Shown: positions 55,051-63,389 of the stretch, piece by piece
Layout: each line of letters opens with the position of its first letter
How positions within the stretch are numbered: position 1 is the first letter of the stretch
From: Allobrachymonas chironomi DSM 19884
GTDB taxonomy: Bacteria; Pseudomonadota; Gammaproteobacteria; Burkholderiales; Burkholderiaceae_C
Assembly: GCF_000374625.1 (NCBI RefSeq)
Contig: NZ_KB894772.1
Span: 1-64,000, forward strand
Reading direction: 5' to 3'
DNA: 64,000 nucleotides
Program-made: the position numbers and the translations under genes
Notes under the pieces: generated by a model
The model's input: only the letters and a program-made list of their open reading frames with translations
Database searches by the model: none
Told to the model about the DNA's origin: nothing

Positions 55051-55365
55051 GCGGGTGTCCTGTGGCGGGCCGACCGGGAGGCCTTTTTGCCTTTTCGAGG
55101 TAGGGCCTTTCCCCTTGCACCCCATTCCCTTGCCGTTTCGGCCCTTTGGCCTTTAACCGTTTCGGTATAGCGGGGCCTGGGTTGCGGTTCCAGCGTCAAT
55201 GTGGAACCCGCACGAATGGATTGCGCGGCGACCAGCCGCTGGCCTCGGCCTATGCTGCGGAGACGCTGTTTTCGCCAGGTAGGTTGCTCTCTAGGCGTCA
55301 AAGTTGACAAATGCGACAAAGGCGACTAGAGTAAGTCCTGTCTCAAACCTACCTGGGAGATGACC
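55051..55365. promoter_or_regulatory. 315-bp region between relaxase and RES-Xre genes
   Basis: This divergent intergenic region is mixed in composition, and includes pyrimidine-rich repeats of CCTTT/GCCTTT near 55081-55153. The promoter of the toxin-antitoxin pair is at its right end. It could contain oriT because MobH is divergent from it, but no clear nick motif can be recognised. Confidence 0.4.
55304..55332 (+). promoter_or_regulatory. promoter of the antitoxin-toxin operon
   Basis: A perfect -35 TTGACA (55304-55309) and TAGAGT (55327-55332) are 17 bp apart, an ideal spacing. The inverted repeat GTCAA-AG-TTGAC (55297-55308) overlaps the -35 and could be a repressor site for the antitoxin. 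The antitoxin start is 34 bases downstream. Confidence 0.65.
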
Positions 55366-55992
55366 ATGCCCACCGCCATTGAATTCATTGCCGACCGTCT
55401 GCCGCGTGTCACCGTGGAGGATGTGCGCCGCTTCGCGGATACCGTCGAAATCCGGGATGCGCCGGCTTTCGCGGCCGAGTTGCAGGCGTTCATTCACGAG
55501 CGCGTGGAGGCGGTAAAGCTGCCAGCCAACCTCGAAGGTGAAACGGTGGAGCACGCCTTGAAGCGTAAGACGGCTGCGCTGCGCGCTGAGACGCGCTGGG
55601 CGCCGACTGAAACCGACGTCCAGCGAGGCCGCGCCGTGCTGCTGGAAACCTTCAACCAGCCGCACAACCTGCCGCCCGCGGAGTACGCCAAGCTGGCGGA
55701 CAAGTCGCGCCAGCAGATCTACAAGGACATCCTCGCCCGTCGGCTGCTGGCGCTGAACGTGGGGCCGCGAGGCCAGAAACTGCCCGACTGGCAGCTCGAC
55801 CCGGTGAAGCAGCAGTTGACCCAAACCGTGCTTCAGGAGGTCGAGGGCATCGACCCTTGGACGATCTACCGCGCACTGTCCGAACCGCTCGAAGGCTTGG
55901 GCGGCCGCTCGCCAGTGGATGCGGTGACGCATGGCACGATCGACGACGTGGCCGAGGCCGTGTTCAACGTGCTGGGCGTTCAGGTGCATTGA
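55366..55992 (+). CDS. Xre/MbcA/ParS-type antitoxin (RES-Xre system)
   Basis: The 208-aa protein starts at 55366 (GGGA 8 bases upstream; an ATG two codons earlier is too close to it). The N-terminal part is helical, and the centre has a helix-turn-helix-like stretch (EYAKLADKSRQQIYKDILAR). The C-terminal part has the DUF2384 look (VEGIDPWTIYRALSEPLEGL; SPVDAVTHGTIDDVAEAVFN). It lies 12 bp ahead of the RES toxin, the usual order. It should neutralise the toxin and repress the operon. Confidence 0.82.
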   Translation: MPTAIEFIADRLPRVTVEDVRRFADTVEIRDAPAFAAELQAFIHERVEAVKLPANLEGETVEHALKRKTAALRAETRWAPTETDVQRGRAVLLETFNQPHNLPPAEYAKLADKSRQQIYKDILARRLLALNVGPRGQKLPDWQLDPVKQQLTQTVLQEVEGIDPWTIYRALSEPLEGLGGRSPVDAVTHGTIDDVAEAVFNVLGVQVH

Positions 55993-56004
55993 AGCGAGAT
56001 CGCC

Positions 56005-56637
56005 ATGAGCCACGAGCTGCCTTCGTTCCTGATCGATGCCGGTGAGCTGCTCCAGCATGTGAGCCGCGTCGTCTATCGGGGCAGCCCGCTGTACTATGGC
56101 CGCAGCAGCACCAATCGCTACGATGACCCGGCCCAGGCCTACGGGGTGCTCTACCTGGGGCGCGACCTGCCCACGGCGCTGATGGAGTCGGTGTTTCATA
56201 AGCACCAGTGGCTTGCGGACACGAAGCGCTCGATCGCGCTGAAAGAAGTCCAGAGCCGGATGGTGCGCGCAGTGGGCGTGATGGACGACGTGCTTCTGGC
56301 CGACCTCACGGCGCCGGGCGTCATGGCGGGCTACTTCGGCCTGAACCTGGAGCAGTTGGCCAGCCGCGACTACACGCACACGCAGCAGGTGTCGGCCCAG
56401 GTGCATGCGATGCTTGGAGATGACGGCCAGGTGCTGTTCGACGGGGTGCTCTATCCGTCGCGCAACAACTATCCCGCCAAGAGCATCGCGCTGTTCGAGC
56501 GTGCCAGCGCGAAGGTCAGTGTCATCGAGGACATCGATCTCGTTGACCATGTGGACTGGCCGCGTTTCGTTGCTACATACCGCATCGGCGTGGAGCCCGA
56601 CCCTGGCCCGTTGGAACCGGATGACGAAGCGTCCTGA
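56005..56637 (+). CDS. RES-domain toxin
   Basis: RES toxins are ADP-ribosyltransferase-like proteins that destroy NAD+. The 210-aa protein has the N-terminal Arg-containing RVVYRGSPLYYGRSSTNRYD, then GVLYLGRDLPTALMESVF, matching the Arg-Glu-Ser signature (Arg in VYRG, Glu in ALMESVF, and Ser near LYPSRNNYPAKSIALF). It is paired with the antitoxin just upstream. Such pairs stabilise mobile elements. Confidence 0.85.
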   Translation: MSHELPSFLIDAGELLQHVSRVVYRGSPLYYGRSSTNRYDDPAQAYGVLYLGRDLPTALMESVFHKHQWLADTKRSIALKEVQSRMVRAVGVMDDVLLADLTAPGVMAGYFGLNLEQLASRDYTHTQQVSAQVHAMLGDDGQVLFDGVLYPSRNNYPAKSIALFERASAKVSVIEDIDLVDHVDWPRFVATYRIGVEPDPGPLEPDDEAS

Positions 56638-56721
56638 AGCAGCAAGAGAACACATTGAAGCCCTAAACAGAATGAAATGGACCAAACTGAAATAGGCATC
56701 CCTCAGCAGTAGGAGACGACC

Positions 56722-57081
56722 ATGAACACCACGACTCGCACCAGCACCGCAGAACGCCTCGGCCGCGCCTTTGGCCGCGGATGGCGTGCCTACGCGCGCT
56801 GTGAACGGCGGGCGTCGAACTGGTTGGTTTCCAAGGGCATGCCGACGGCTGGAGCCACCGCGCTCGTGTGGATGGTTAAGCTGGCTGCGCTCGGGGTGCT
56901 GCTGTACACCACCTTCTGGCTGGCCCTGGTGATGGTGTGCGTCATGGTGGTTGCCTGGATGGCCCGCAACACCGACTTGGGCGAGGAGTTGCCCGAGCCA
57001 GAGTGGCGAAACGGACCAGCAGGATTCGGCCTATACACCTACGACGGTTTCCGCATTGATCCTCATGTCGAGGACGACTAG
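56722..57081 (+). CDS. DUF3742 family ICE membrane protein
   Basis: The 119-aa protein begins MNTTTRTSTAERLGRAFGRG, followed by WRAYARCERRASNWLVSKGM, typical for DUF3742 of clc-type ICEs. A hydrophobic stretch (LAALGVLLYTTFWLALVMVC) spans the membrane once or twice. AGGAGA lies at a good distance upstream. It is convergent with traG (6 bp between stops). Function is not known. Confidence 0.85.
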   Translation: MNTTTRTSTAERLGRAFGRGWRAYARCERRASNWLVSKGMPTAGATALVWMVKLAALGVLLYTTFWLALVMVCVMVVAWMARNTDLGEELPEPEWRNGPAGFGLYTYDGFRIDPHVEDD

Positions 57082-57087
57082 CAGCGA

Positions 57088-58611
57088 TCACTTCTTCGAC
57101 ACTGCATTGATCGCAATGCTTCCTCCCCTTCCGCCAGCAGCCTTGGCATCTCCGGTGGCTCCTGCGAGGCCTTGCAACACGTTGCCGGCACGAACGCCCG
57201 CCCAAGCCAAGGCCATGATCCAGAACGTAGGCAGTACGATGAACATCGTGCCCGTGACAAACATCAGGAGCATGTCTCCGAAGGCGTTGTTCAGCCCCAC
57301 CAGCGGGTCGAAGTTAGTGTGCGGCCGATTCCAGCCGAACCCCCAGCCATAGAGCGCATCCAGGATCGTCGAATCGATCCAGCGCGCAAGCTGAAACCAG
57401 AAGTCCGTGAAGAAGAGCGCGAACTGCACGACGCTGACGGTAACGACCGTCTTCAGATCGTAGGTGCCTACGACCAGCACAAGCGGGATGCAGATGACCA
57501 GCGCCATCTTGAGCAAGGCGAGGACCATGGGCAGAGACTGTCTCACGACGTCCATGGCGGGAAACGCGGCAATCGCGCCGACGGCCATCCCAACGTCTCC
57601 CGTGGCCCGCGTCACGATGTTCGGCAAGGTCTTGTCGATCTGGCCGCCATAGTCCGTATAGACGCTACCCTGGTTCAATTTCTGTTGCCGCGGTGACGCG
57701 ATGGCGCGGATCACCGAGTCGTCCACCTCGGCCCTGCTCAGGAACCCGGCCCAGCCTGCCAGGCGATTCAACAGGTTCGGGTCCACCTGTCCCAGCAGGC
57801 GTGCCCGCAGGCCATTGCCGCCATCGGCCCACCACTGCCTGCAGGTCGGGTAGCCGCCACCGCTGCCCACCTGTGCAAGCCCCGCATCGCGGGTGCTGTC
57901 GTAGGGCCAGTCGTCGCGCGGCGTGCTTGAGCGGTAGGTGTCGTAGTAGCCGCCCGTGTCCGTGAAAAACCTCGACCCTATCCAGGTCACGTCGTGCATC
58001 TGCTGCTCATCAAGCTGAGGGCGCTGCATGAACAATTTGGCCCGCGCAGGCCCATAGCAATCCCGCGAGAAATCCGCTACTTCCTGAGCCAGTACCGGGT
58101 CGTCAATGCGGGTCGCGTCGATCTCCATGCGCATCTGCCGCAGGTCCGTGCCGCATGGGATCGCCGCCACCGAGGCGCTCGTGACGGCGCGCGAGAGCGC
58201 GTGCATGAAAGCCCACCAGACCGGCACCTTCGCCGACTGGTTGTTGATGGTGCTGAAGGACTGCGACCAGCCGGTATCCGTGGGCTGCGGCACGCTGACC
58301 TGGCACTGGGCCGAGCGCGAGCTGTCGTACTGGATGGTGTTGAGGTCCACGTCGATGAACGGGATGCCAGCGAACATCACCACCACGATGGCGACGAAGA
58401 CCCGGTTCTCGATGCGCGCAGCCGAGAGCACGCCCTTGTTGCCTTCGTCGGCACCTTCCGCACGGGCCTTCAACCACTCCTGCACGATGATGGCGACGAA
58501 CGGCAGCGCGAATACTCCGCTCGACACCAGCACCGCCCAGATGCCGTTGTTGACGATCCAGGACACCAGCGTCAGGTAGTACTCCAGGTAGTCGGTCGTA
58601 AAAAGCGTCAT
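57088..58611 (-). CDS. TraG N-terminal-type conjugal transfer membrane protein
   Basis: The 507-aa protein starts MTLFTTDYLEYYLTLVSWIV and has several membrane segments (ALPFVAIIVQEWLKA; NRVFVAIVVVMFAGIPFI; MVLALLKMALVICIPLVLV; GDMLLMFVTGTMFIVLPTFW). The blocks PVWWAFMHALSRAVTSASVA and MDVVRQSLPMVLALLKMALV fit the TraG-N family that helps build the mating channel in F- and clc-like systems. It follows the 115-aa gene by 15 bp on the same strand. Confidence 0.85.
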   Translation of the reverse strand: MTLFTTDYLEYYLTLVSWIVNNGIWAVLVSSGVFALPFVAIIVQEWLKARAEGADEGNKGVLSAARIENRVFVAIVVVMFAGIPFIDVDLNTIQYDSSRSAQCQVSVPQPTDTGWSQSFSTINNQSAKVPVWWAFMHALSRAVTSASVAAIPCGTDLRQMRMEIDATRIDDPVLAQEVADFSRDCYGPARAKLFMQRPQLDEQQMHDVTWIGSRFFTDTGGYYDTYRSSTPRDDWPYDSTRDAGLAQVGSGGGYPTCRQWWADGGNGLRARLLGQVDPNLLNRLAGWAGFLSRAEVDDSVIRAIASPRQQKLNQGSVYTDYGGQIDKTLPNIVTRATGDVGMAVGAIAAFPAMDVVRQSLPMVLALLKMALVICIPLVLVVGTYDLKTVVTVSVVQFALFFTDFWFQLARWIDSTILDALYGWGFGWNRPHTNFDPLVGLNNAFGDMLLMFVTGTMFIVLPTFWIMALAWAGVRAGNVLQGLAGATGDAKAAGGRGGSIAINAVSKK

Positions 58612-58626
58612 GGCGCGGCTCCCTCT

Positions 58627-58974
58627 TCAGCTCTGCATCAGCAGGCTGGCTTCCAGCGCCACGATGGCGACGACGCCGGCGATCTCGCTGCGCACCAGGC
58701 GTCGCCGCGCTTGCGCGTCTTCCTCGCGGGCCAGCAGCCGGCGGCGCATCCAGACCCAGCCATAGACCGTCGCGCCGTACAGGCACAGCCGCCACACCAG
58801 GAAGTAGCCCGCGCTGGCAGCCAGCCACCGCTCCCAGCCGGCAACGCTGCCGACGAGGTAGATGCCGACGAGATTGGCGCCCACGGCCGCGGCGATGATG
58901 ACCACCGCCAGGAGCAGCGCCTTTGCCGCGCGCCGGCTGAAAAGCCAGCGCGGGCGCAGCCAGGCCGCGTTCAT
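58627..58974 (-). CDS. small ICE membrane protein, 115 aa
   Basis: Three to four hydrophobic segments are visible (ALLLAVVIIAAAVGANLVGI; LAASAGYFLVWRLCLYGATV; IAGVVAIVALEASLL). It starts ATGA-coupled to the PFL_4711-family gene and precedes traG. This small membrane gene is usual at this position in clc-type ICEs; its role is unknown. Confidence 0.75.
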   Translation of the reverse strand: MNAAWLRPRWLFSRRAAKALLLAVVIIAAAVGANLVGIYLVGSVAGWERWLAASAGYFLVWRLCLYGATVYGWVWMRRRLLAREEDAQARRRLVRSEIAGVVAIVALEASLLMQS

Positions 58975-60365
58975 GGCGTGCCTCCCGGGTTGCCCCGCTG
59001 CAACCGATCGAGGCGGTCGGGCACCGGGTCGCCTTCGTAGATGCCGCGCGAGCCGGCCGCGCGCGTCCCGTGGCGCTGGATGATGGCCATGGGCGAGTTG
59101 TTCGCCAGTTCGCGCCGCAGTTCAAGTTCGGTCTTGAGGTTGCGGATCTCCTGATCGAGCGTGTCGCTCTCGTGGTTCACGGCCTCGACCGCCAACTGGT
59201 TGGCCGCCACGTTGGGTTCCTTCTTGCCGGTCAGCAGGGTCCGCTGGAGCAGCAATGCCTTCTCCAGCACGGACGACAACGCGACCTCGGACGCGAGACG
59301 TCGCGCCAGCAGGTCTTGGTCTGGCTCGTCGCGCAGCGCCTCGATGACGCCGCGTGTAATGGGCAGCGAGGTGCTGCCGGCTGCATGCAGGTTCTCGAAC
59401 GTCGTGTTGCGCGTCCCAGAGACCAGTTCCTGCAAGGCCTCCAGCTTGGTCTCGTACTCCTCCTGGATCAGCGGCGTCAGCCCGACGCCAGGCACGGTCT
59501 CGGTCTTGGTGCAGGAATCACACGTGCGCTGTACCTGTTCCCCGAGAACCCGCGTCGCCCATTCGGTCGCCTGCTGCGGCGACGTCCAGGTCTGGCAGGA
59601 CAGGCTCGCGCAACTGGCGGGCGCGATGGAGGACGTGTCAGTCACGCTGCGCCCGTTGACCAGGTTGTAGCCCGCCCGCGTCACGTCACCGACCACCCGG
59701 ATGGCCGACTGGCCCGCGCCGCCGGCATTGCTGCCGCCCACCCAGGGCACGCCGTCGTTGCCGCGGCGCGTCTCGGCCTGCTCGATCGCCGATACGGCAT
59801 CCGTGCTCGACACCGCATCGCGCAGCGCCATGCCTTCCGCCATCTGGCTCCATCCGAGCTGGCCGCCCGCCGTCTCGGCCATCTTCTCGGCCATCGCGCG
59901 ACACGTCAGCTTGGAGCGGTCGAAATCCAGCCTCGCCTGCAGCACACCATTGGTCAGCAGGTTGTACAGCCCCGGATCGGCACGCTGGATGATCAGCGCC
60001 GGCAGCGATGCCACGGCACTGGTCGCGCTCTGGATCACGTTGCTCATGATCTGCTGGAACCCATTCGTGATCCCATTGAGCTGATTGCGCAGCGTGGTCT
60101 GGATGCTCATGTCGCCGCAGATGAGGTTGCTGTTCCAACCCAGGCCGACCCCGATCGAACGCATGCCAGCGGCGCGGCCCATGGACACCGCACTGCCACC
60201 GCCGATCGAGTACATGACCTCATCGCCGATGACGGGGCCGCTGGTCTGGAAGCCGGCCTGCGCCCACGCGAGGCCACAGACCAGGGCGAGCGCGCCGGCT
60301 AGCGCCGTGGGGCGCAGCGGGCGGCGAACCTTGGCGGATGGGTTCATCAGTTCAGGACGCTTCAT
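58971..60365 (-). CDS. integrating conjugative element protein, PFL_4711 family
   Basis: The ATG at 60365 gives 464 aa with a signal peptide (RPTALAGALALVCGLAWAQA). The mature part reads GPVIGDEVMYSIGGGSAVSM then GRAAGMRSIGVGLGWNSN, matching the PFL_4711 (TIGR03755) family, a TraH-like periplasmic transfer protein. Paired Cys (CASLSCQTW; CDSCTK) may form disulfides, which would use the DsbA-like protein upstream. A longer frame overlapping the TIGR03756 gene is not used. Confidence 0.85.
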   Translation of the reverse strand: MKRPELMNPSAKVRRPLRPTALAGALALVCGLAWAQAGFQTSGPVIGDEVMYSIGGGSAVSMGRAAGMRSIGVGLGWNSNLICGDMSIQTTLRNQLNGITNGFQQIMSNVIQSATSAVASLPALIIQRADPGLYNLLTNGVLQARLDFDRSKLTCRAMAEKMAETAGGQLGWSQMAEGMALRDAVSSTDAVSAIEQAETRRGNDGVPWVGGSNAGGAGQSAIRVVGDVTRAGYNLVNGRSVTDTSSIAPASCASLSCQTWTSPQQATEWATRVLGEQVQRTCDSCTKTETVPGVGLTPLIQEEYETKLEALQELVSGTRNTTFENLHAAGSTSLPITRGVIEALRDEPDQDLLARRLASEVALSSVLEKALLLQRTLLTGKKEPNVAANQLAVEAVNHESDTLDQEIRNLKTELELRRELANNSPMAIIQRHGTRAAGSRGIYEGDPVPDRLDRLQRGNPGGTP

Positions 60366-60375
60366 CGCCGTACCC

Positions 60376-61323
60376 TCAATAGAAATCGACGCTGCCGAGG
60401 AACACCTGGCCCCGGCGTTCGCAGCACGCATAGGGCCGCCACAACGCCCAGGCGTAGTCGCCTTGTTGGGCCTGTGTCAGGAAGCCGTTGCGCGGGAAGA
60501 CCGTGCAGGACGAGGACAGGACGGGCGTGAGTTCCTGCCACTTGCCGGTCGAGGCATCGCCCTCCATCAGCGCGCCGGCCGGCCAGTAGCCATCGCGGGA
60601 GTTGGCGAGCAGCGGCTGATAGACGTGGATCTGCCCGCGGCGCGTGACCACATCGCCGGCCCGTTGGGCCACCACGGCACCGGCCTTGTGGTCGTCCGTC
60701 TGGTGCAGGAAGCCGCCGCGCGGATAGACGTTGCCCCAGAGGTTCAGGGTCGAGCGCGCGCCGACCTCGCGCATGCCCGGGATCAATGCCTCCGGGTACA
60801 CCATCTCCGGTACGTTGTAGCGCCAGGCCGGCGTGTCCAGCGTACTGAGCAGGTACGGCATGAAGGCCGTGCCTGCGCCCTCGCAGAAATAGCCCGAGGA
60901 CGAGACGAACTGGTTGAACACCTCGACGCCGGGGTGGCCGATGACGTCCGCGTTCTTGAACTTCGCGAGATTGTTTTCGTCATCTTCATTGGTGGTGCCG
61001 TCCCCGCCGGCCTGGGCCGAAGGGTTGGGCGTGCTCATGGCGCGCACTTCGACCCAGGGGTTCTCGCCGGTGTTCGAGTAGGACGAAACCACCGCATCGG
61101 GGATGTAGTGCCTGACCTTGACGGACGTGCGCACCGTGCAGCCGGTCCAGGTGCAGTAGAGCCAGTAGCAGATACCCACCACCCGGTACTCCAGGCAATC
61201 GGGCGAAGCCACTGAACCCACGATGGTCGCCGTGTTCAGGGCGTAGCTGCCCGTGGCGCTGAGCAGCAGCACGGAGGTGACGGCAGCCCGCATGCGGCGC
61301 AGAAGGTCGAATGAGCGGATCAC
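60376..61323 (-). CDS. TIGR03756-family integrating conjugative element protein
   Basis: The GTG at 61323 overlaps the previous stop by 4 bp. The protein (315 aa) has a signal peptide and a Cys-rich N-terminal part (SPDCLEYRVVGICYWLYCTW, TGCTVRTSVKVRHYIPDAVV), resembling TraU-like proteins. The C-terminal part has CTVFPRNGFLTQAQQGDYAW and ACCERRGQVFLG. In F-like systems TraU is needed for DNA transfer. The order with PFL_4711 and TIGR03757 is the standard one. Confidence 0.85.
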   Translation of the reverse strand: MIRSFDLLRRMRAAVTSVLLLSATGSYALNTATIVGSVASPDCLEYRVVGICYWLYCTWTGCTVRTSVKVRHYIPDAVVSSYSNTGENPWVEVRAMSTPNPSAQAGGDGTTNEDDENNLAKFKNADVIGHPGVEVFNQFVSSSGYFCEGAGTAFMPYLLSTLDTPAWRYNVPEMVYPEALIPGMREVGARSTLNLWGNVYPRGGFLHQTDDHKAGAVVAQRAGDVVTRRGQIHVYQPLLANSRDGYWPAGALMEGDASTGKWQELTPVLSSSCTVFPRNGFLTQAQQGDYAWALWRPYACCERRGQVFLGSVDFY

Positions 61324-61766
61324 GGTTCGGCCCTCCGGTGCTGTTCGATGCGCGCGATGGCGCGGGCCACGTCAGGCTCGCCATAGACCACGTAGCGCTG
61401 ATCCACCACGACAGCCGGAATGGTGGTGATGCCCAGGCTCCATGCGTCGGCAACGCCCTGGTATGCGGTGGCGATGCGACGCTGGAGGTCAGCGCCCCCC
61501 TGGCTCAGCCGGCGCTTCACGATGGCTGTTGCCTGTCCGGGATCGGCGGGCAGCGCCGCAGAAAGCTCCGCTTCGATCCGGGGCGCTTCATCCAGCTCGA
61601 TCAGCTGCTCGCCACCCATGGTCCTGACCGGGTGACGGCTGTCGGTGATGATCACCACATCGGCGGCGAAGCTGGCCGGGCTGAACACGGCCAGGGAAGC
61701 CGGCAGCGCAACGGCCAGGCCAAGGGTTCGCCAGCCCGATGCGAACCTGGATGAAGATGCTGGCAT
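61320..61766 (-). CDS. TIGR03757-family integrating conjugative element protein (TrbC-like)
   Basis: The ATG at 61766 gives 148 aa with a signal peptide (LAVALPASLAVFSPASFAAD). The mature part reads VVIITDSRHPVRTMGGEQLI, and near the C-terminus ITTIPAVVVDQRYVVYGEPD, a thioredoxin-like cis-Pro region as in TrbC/TIGR03757. No CxxC is present, so it should not be a redox enzyme. A TTG five codons earlier is a weaker start. Confidence 0.8.
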   Translation of the reverse strand: MPASSSRFASGWRTLGLAVALPASLAVFSPASFAADVVIITDSRHPVRTMGGEQLIELDEAPRIEAELSAALPADPGQATAIVKRRLSQGGADLQRRIATAYQGVADAWSLGITTIPAVVVDQRYVVYGEPDVARAIARIEQHRRAEP

Positions 61767-61880
61767 GTCGAGCGCCCCCAAGAGTTGTCAAGGGCCATAG
61801 TCAAACGCCGAACGCCATGCGGCCCCAACAAACAATGCGCATCGCGGACTGCCCGCATACCTGCTTGTCTTGCGCCAATG

Positions 61881-61904
61881 AAAAGCGGAGGCCGAAGCCT
61901 CCGC
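61881..61904 (-). terminator. rho-independent terminator after the radC-like gene
   Basis: On the minus strand an 8-bp GC stem, GCGGAGGC/GCCTCCGC, with a TTCG loop is followed by TTTT. The gene at 61930 ends 25 bases upstream. It separates the radC-like gene from the TIGR03757 operon. Confidence 0.85.
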
Positions 61905-61929
61905 GTGGATCAAGGAGCCGGTGCCATTG

Positions 61930-62424
61930 CTACAGCAGGCCGGATTCCGCAAAGGAGAACGGGGCACCCTGGCCGACGATGATGTGGTCCAGTACCCGCA
62001 CATCGATGAGCGCCAGCGCGGCTTGCAGTTGCTGGGTCAGCATGCGATCCGCGCTGGACGGCTCGGAGACGCCCGAAGGATGCTGGTGGGCGAAGACCAC
62101 CGCGGCGGCATTCAACTCCAGCACACGCTGCACGACGACACGCGGATAGACCGAAGTCGCGTTGATCGTGCCCCTGAACAGCGGCTCGTAGGCCAGCACC
62201 TGGTGCAGGCTGTCCAGGAACACAGCGGCGAATATCTCATTGGGCTCAGCGACCAGTTTCAGACGCAGGTAGTCCCGTACAGCGGCCGGTTGGCTGAGGC
62301 ACGGTCCAGCTTTGAAGACCCGTCTCTCCAGCAGCACGATGGCTTGCTGGATGATCCAGTCCTCGTGTTGGGCAGCGATGGCGGAAAGCGACTCCAGGCA
62401 GGAGTCATTGACGGCGAAAGACAT
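61930..62424 (-). CDS. RadC-like JAB-domain protein of ICE
   Basis: The ATG at 62424 gives 164 aa. The JAB/MPN metal motif is present (EIFAAVFLDS with Glu, HQHPSGVSEPSSADR with His-x-His and Asp). Homologues are annotated RadC and are very common in clc-type ICEs, where the function is unknown. A longer frame has no support. It ends before a strong terminator. Confidence 0.88.
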   Translation of the reverse strand: MSFAVNDSCLESLSAIAAQHEDWIIQQAIVLLERRVFKAGPCLSQPAAVRDYLRLKLVAEPNEIFAAVFLDSLHQVLAYEPLFRGTINATSVYPRVVVQRVLELNAAAVVFAHQHPSGVSEPSSADRMLTQQLQAALALIDVRVLDHIIVGQGAPFSFAESGLL

Positions 62425-62465
62425 GGCGAACCTCCAGACGGTGAGATCGGAGGGCACTCGCCCTG

Positions 62466-62524
62466 GGAGGGCAAGCCCTCCTGGGGAACGAACAAGGTGC
62501 ATCCATCACCGCGGCAGCGGTGAT
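62466..62524. repeat. two hairpins between the dsbA-like and radC-like genes
   Basis: GGAGGGC-AA-GCCCTCC (62466-62481) and ATCACCGC-GGCA-GCGGTGAT (62505-62524) are both perfect inverted repeats. They lie downstream of the DsbA-like gene and upstream of the radC-like gene, both minus strand. Termination or a protein binding site are both possible. Confidence 0.5.
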
Positions 62525-62600
62525 CGTTCGCGGCCAGGATGCGAGGCGAACGGGGTTGTGGTCAGCGCAGCGGACTGCGCCGTAGCCTTGAAGACCGGGG

Positions 62601-63365
62601 CTACCTGGGCATGTCGCCGACGACGTCGGCAGGCATTTCCGATGTGGGTGTGGCGGCGGGATCGCCGGCCGCGAGCATGTCCATGGCCGACAGCAAGGCA
62701 TCGCCCTCGATCGGGCCCTGCAGCAGGATCGCCTTGCCGGTTTCGCGATCGTGCAGCCGCAGCGACGGCGTGGCGGTCACGCCGCTGTTCGTGGCTTCCG
62801 CAGTTTGGGTACGAATCGCCGCGTCGGGCCGCTCGCTCGCAATGCACTGTTCGATGGCTGGCGTCAGGGCGGGGTGGCGCAGGTCTTCGGGCAAGCCCTG
62901 GCCGTCGCTGTGTGTGTGGACATAGACCCACTCGACAGCCTGCCAGAAGGCGGGATGGCCGCCGGCTTCGCCCGCGCATTCCACCAAGCGCGCTTCGGCG
63001 GACGCGGCCGGCTCATGCGCGGCCAACGGCAGGTGGTGCCATTGCAAGGCCACGTCCGCATTGCCGGCTACCCAACGCTTGAGGACAGGGAAATAGGACC
63101 GGCAGAACGGGCATTCGAGGTCCGCGTAGAGCGTCAGCGTGAAACGACCTGCCGGGTTGCCCATCTGCCAAGGAGGCCCGGCCACCTGCGTCTCGCTGAC
63201 AGGCGCCGAGGTTTGGGGCGTGGACTCGCCTGGCGAACGGGACACGAGCCAGATCAGCAGCAGCGCAACCAGCACTGCGCCTAACGCCCATGGCCAGCGG
63301 GCCCGCCAGCGCCGACGGCGGAACGCCTGGACCTGCATCGGAATGGATGAGCGTTTCTGTTCCAT
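62601..63365 (-). CDS. DsbA/thioredoxin-fold membrane-anchored protein
   Basis: The 254-aa protein has an N-terminal Arg-rich segment and one membrane anchor (WPWALGAVLVALLLIWLVSR), then a DsbA-like domain with the active site CPFC in LYADLECPFCRSYFPVLK and the cis-Pro region GVTATPSLRLHD. It would make or shuffle disulfides in Cys-rich periplasmic transfer proteins such as the TIGR03756 and PFL_4711 products. It lies directly downstream of the VirB4-type ATPase gene. Confidence 0.85.
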   Translation of the reverse strand: MEQKRSSIPMQVQAFRRRRWRARWPWALGAVLVALLLIWLVSRSPGESTPQTSAPVSETQVAGPPWQMGNPAGRFTLTLYADLECPFCRSYFPVLKRWVAGNADVALQWHHLPLAAHEPAASAEARLVECAGEAGGHPAFWQAVEWVYVHTHSDGQGLPEDLRHPALTPAIEQCIASERPDAAIRTQTAEATNSGVTATPSLRLHDRETGKAILLQGPIEGDALLSAMDMLAAGDPAATPTSEMPADVVGDMPR

Positions 63366-63389
63366 GGCGTTCTCCGGTGCACGGCAGAT

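Noticed and set aside
55051-55303. oriT of the element
   Set aside because: The location next to the relaxase is plausible, but I cannot identify a nick region or a long inverted repeat, so it is not listed as a feature.
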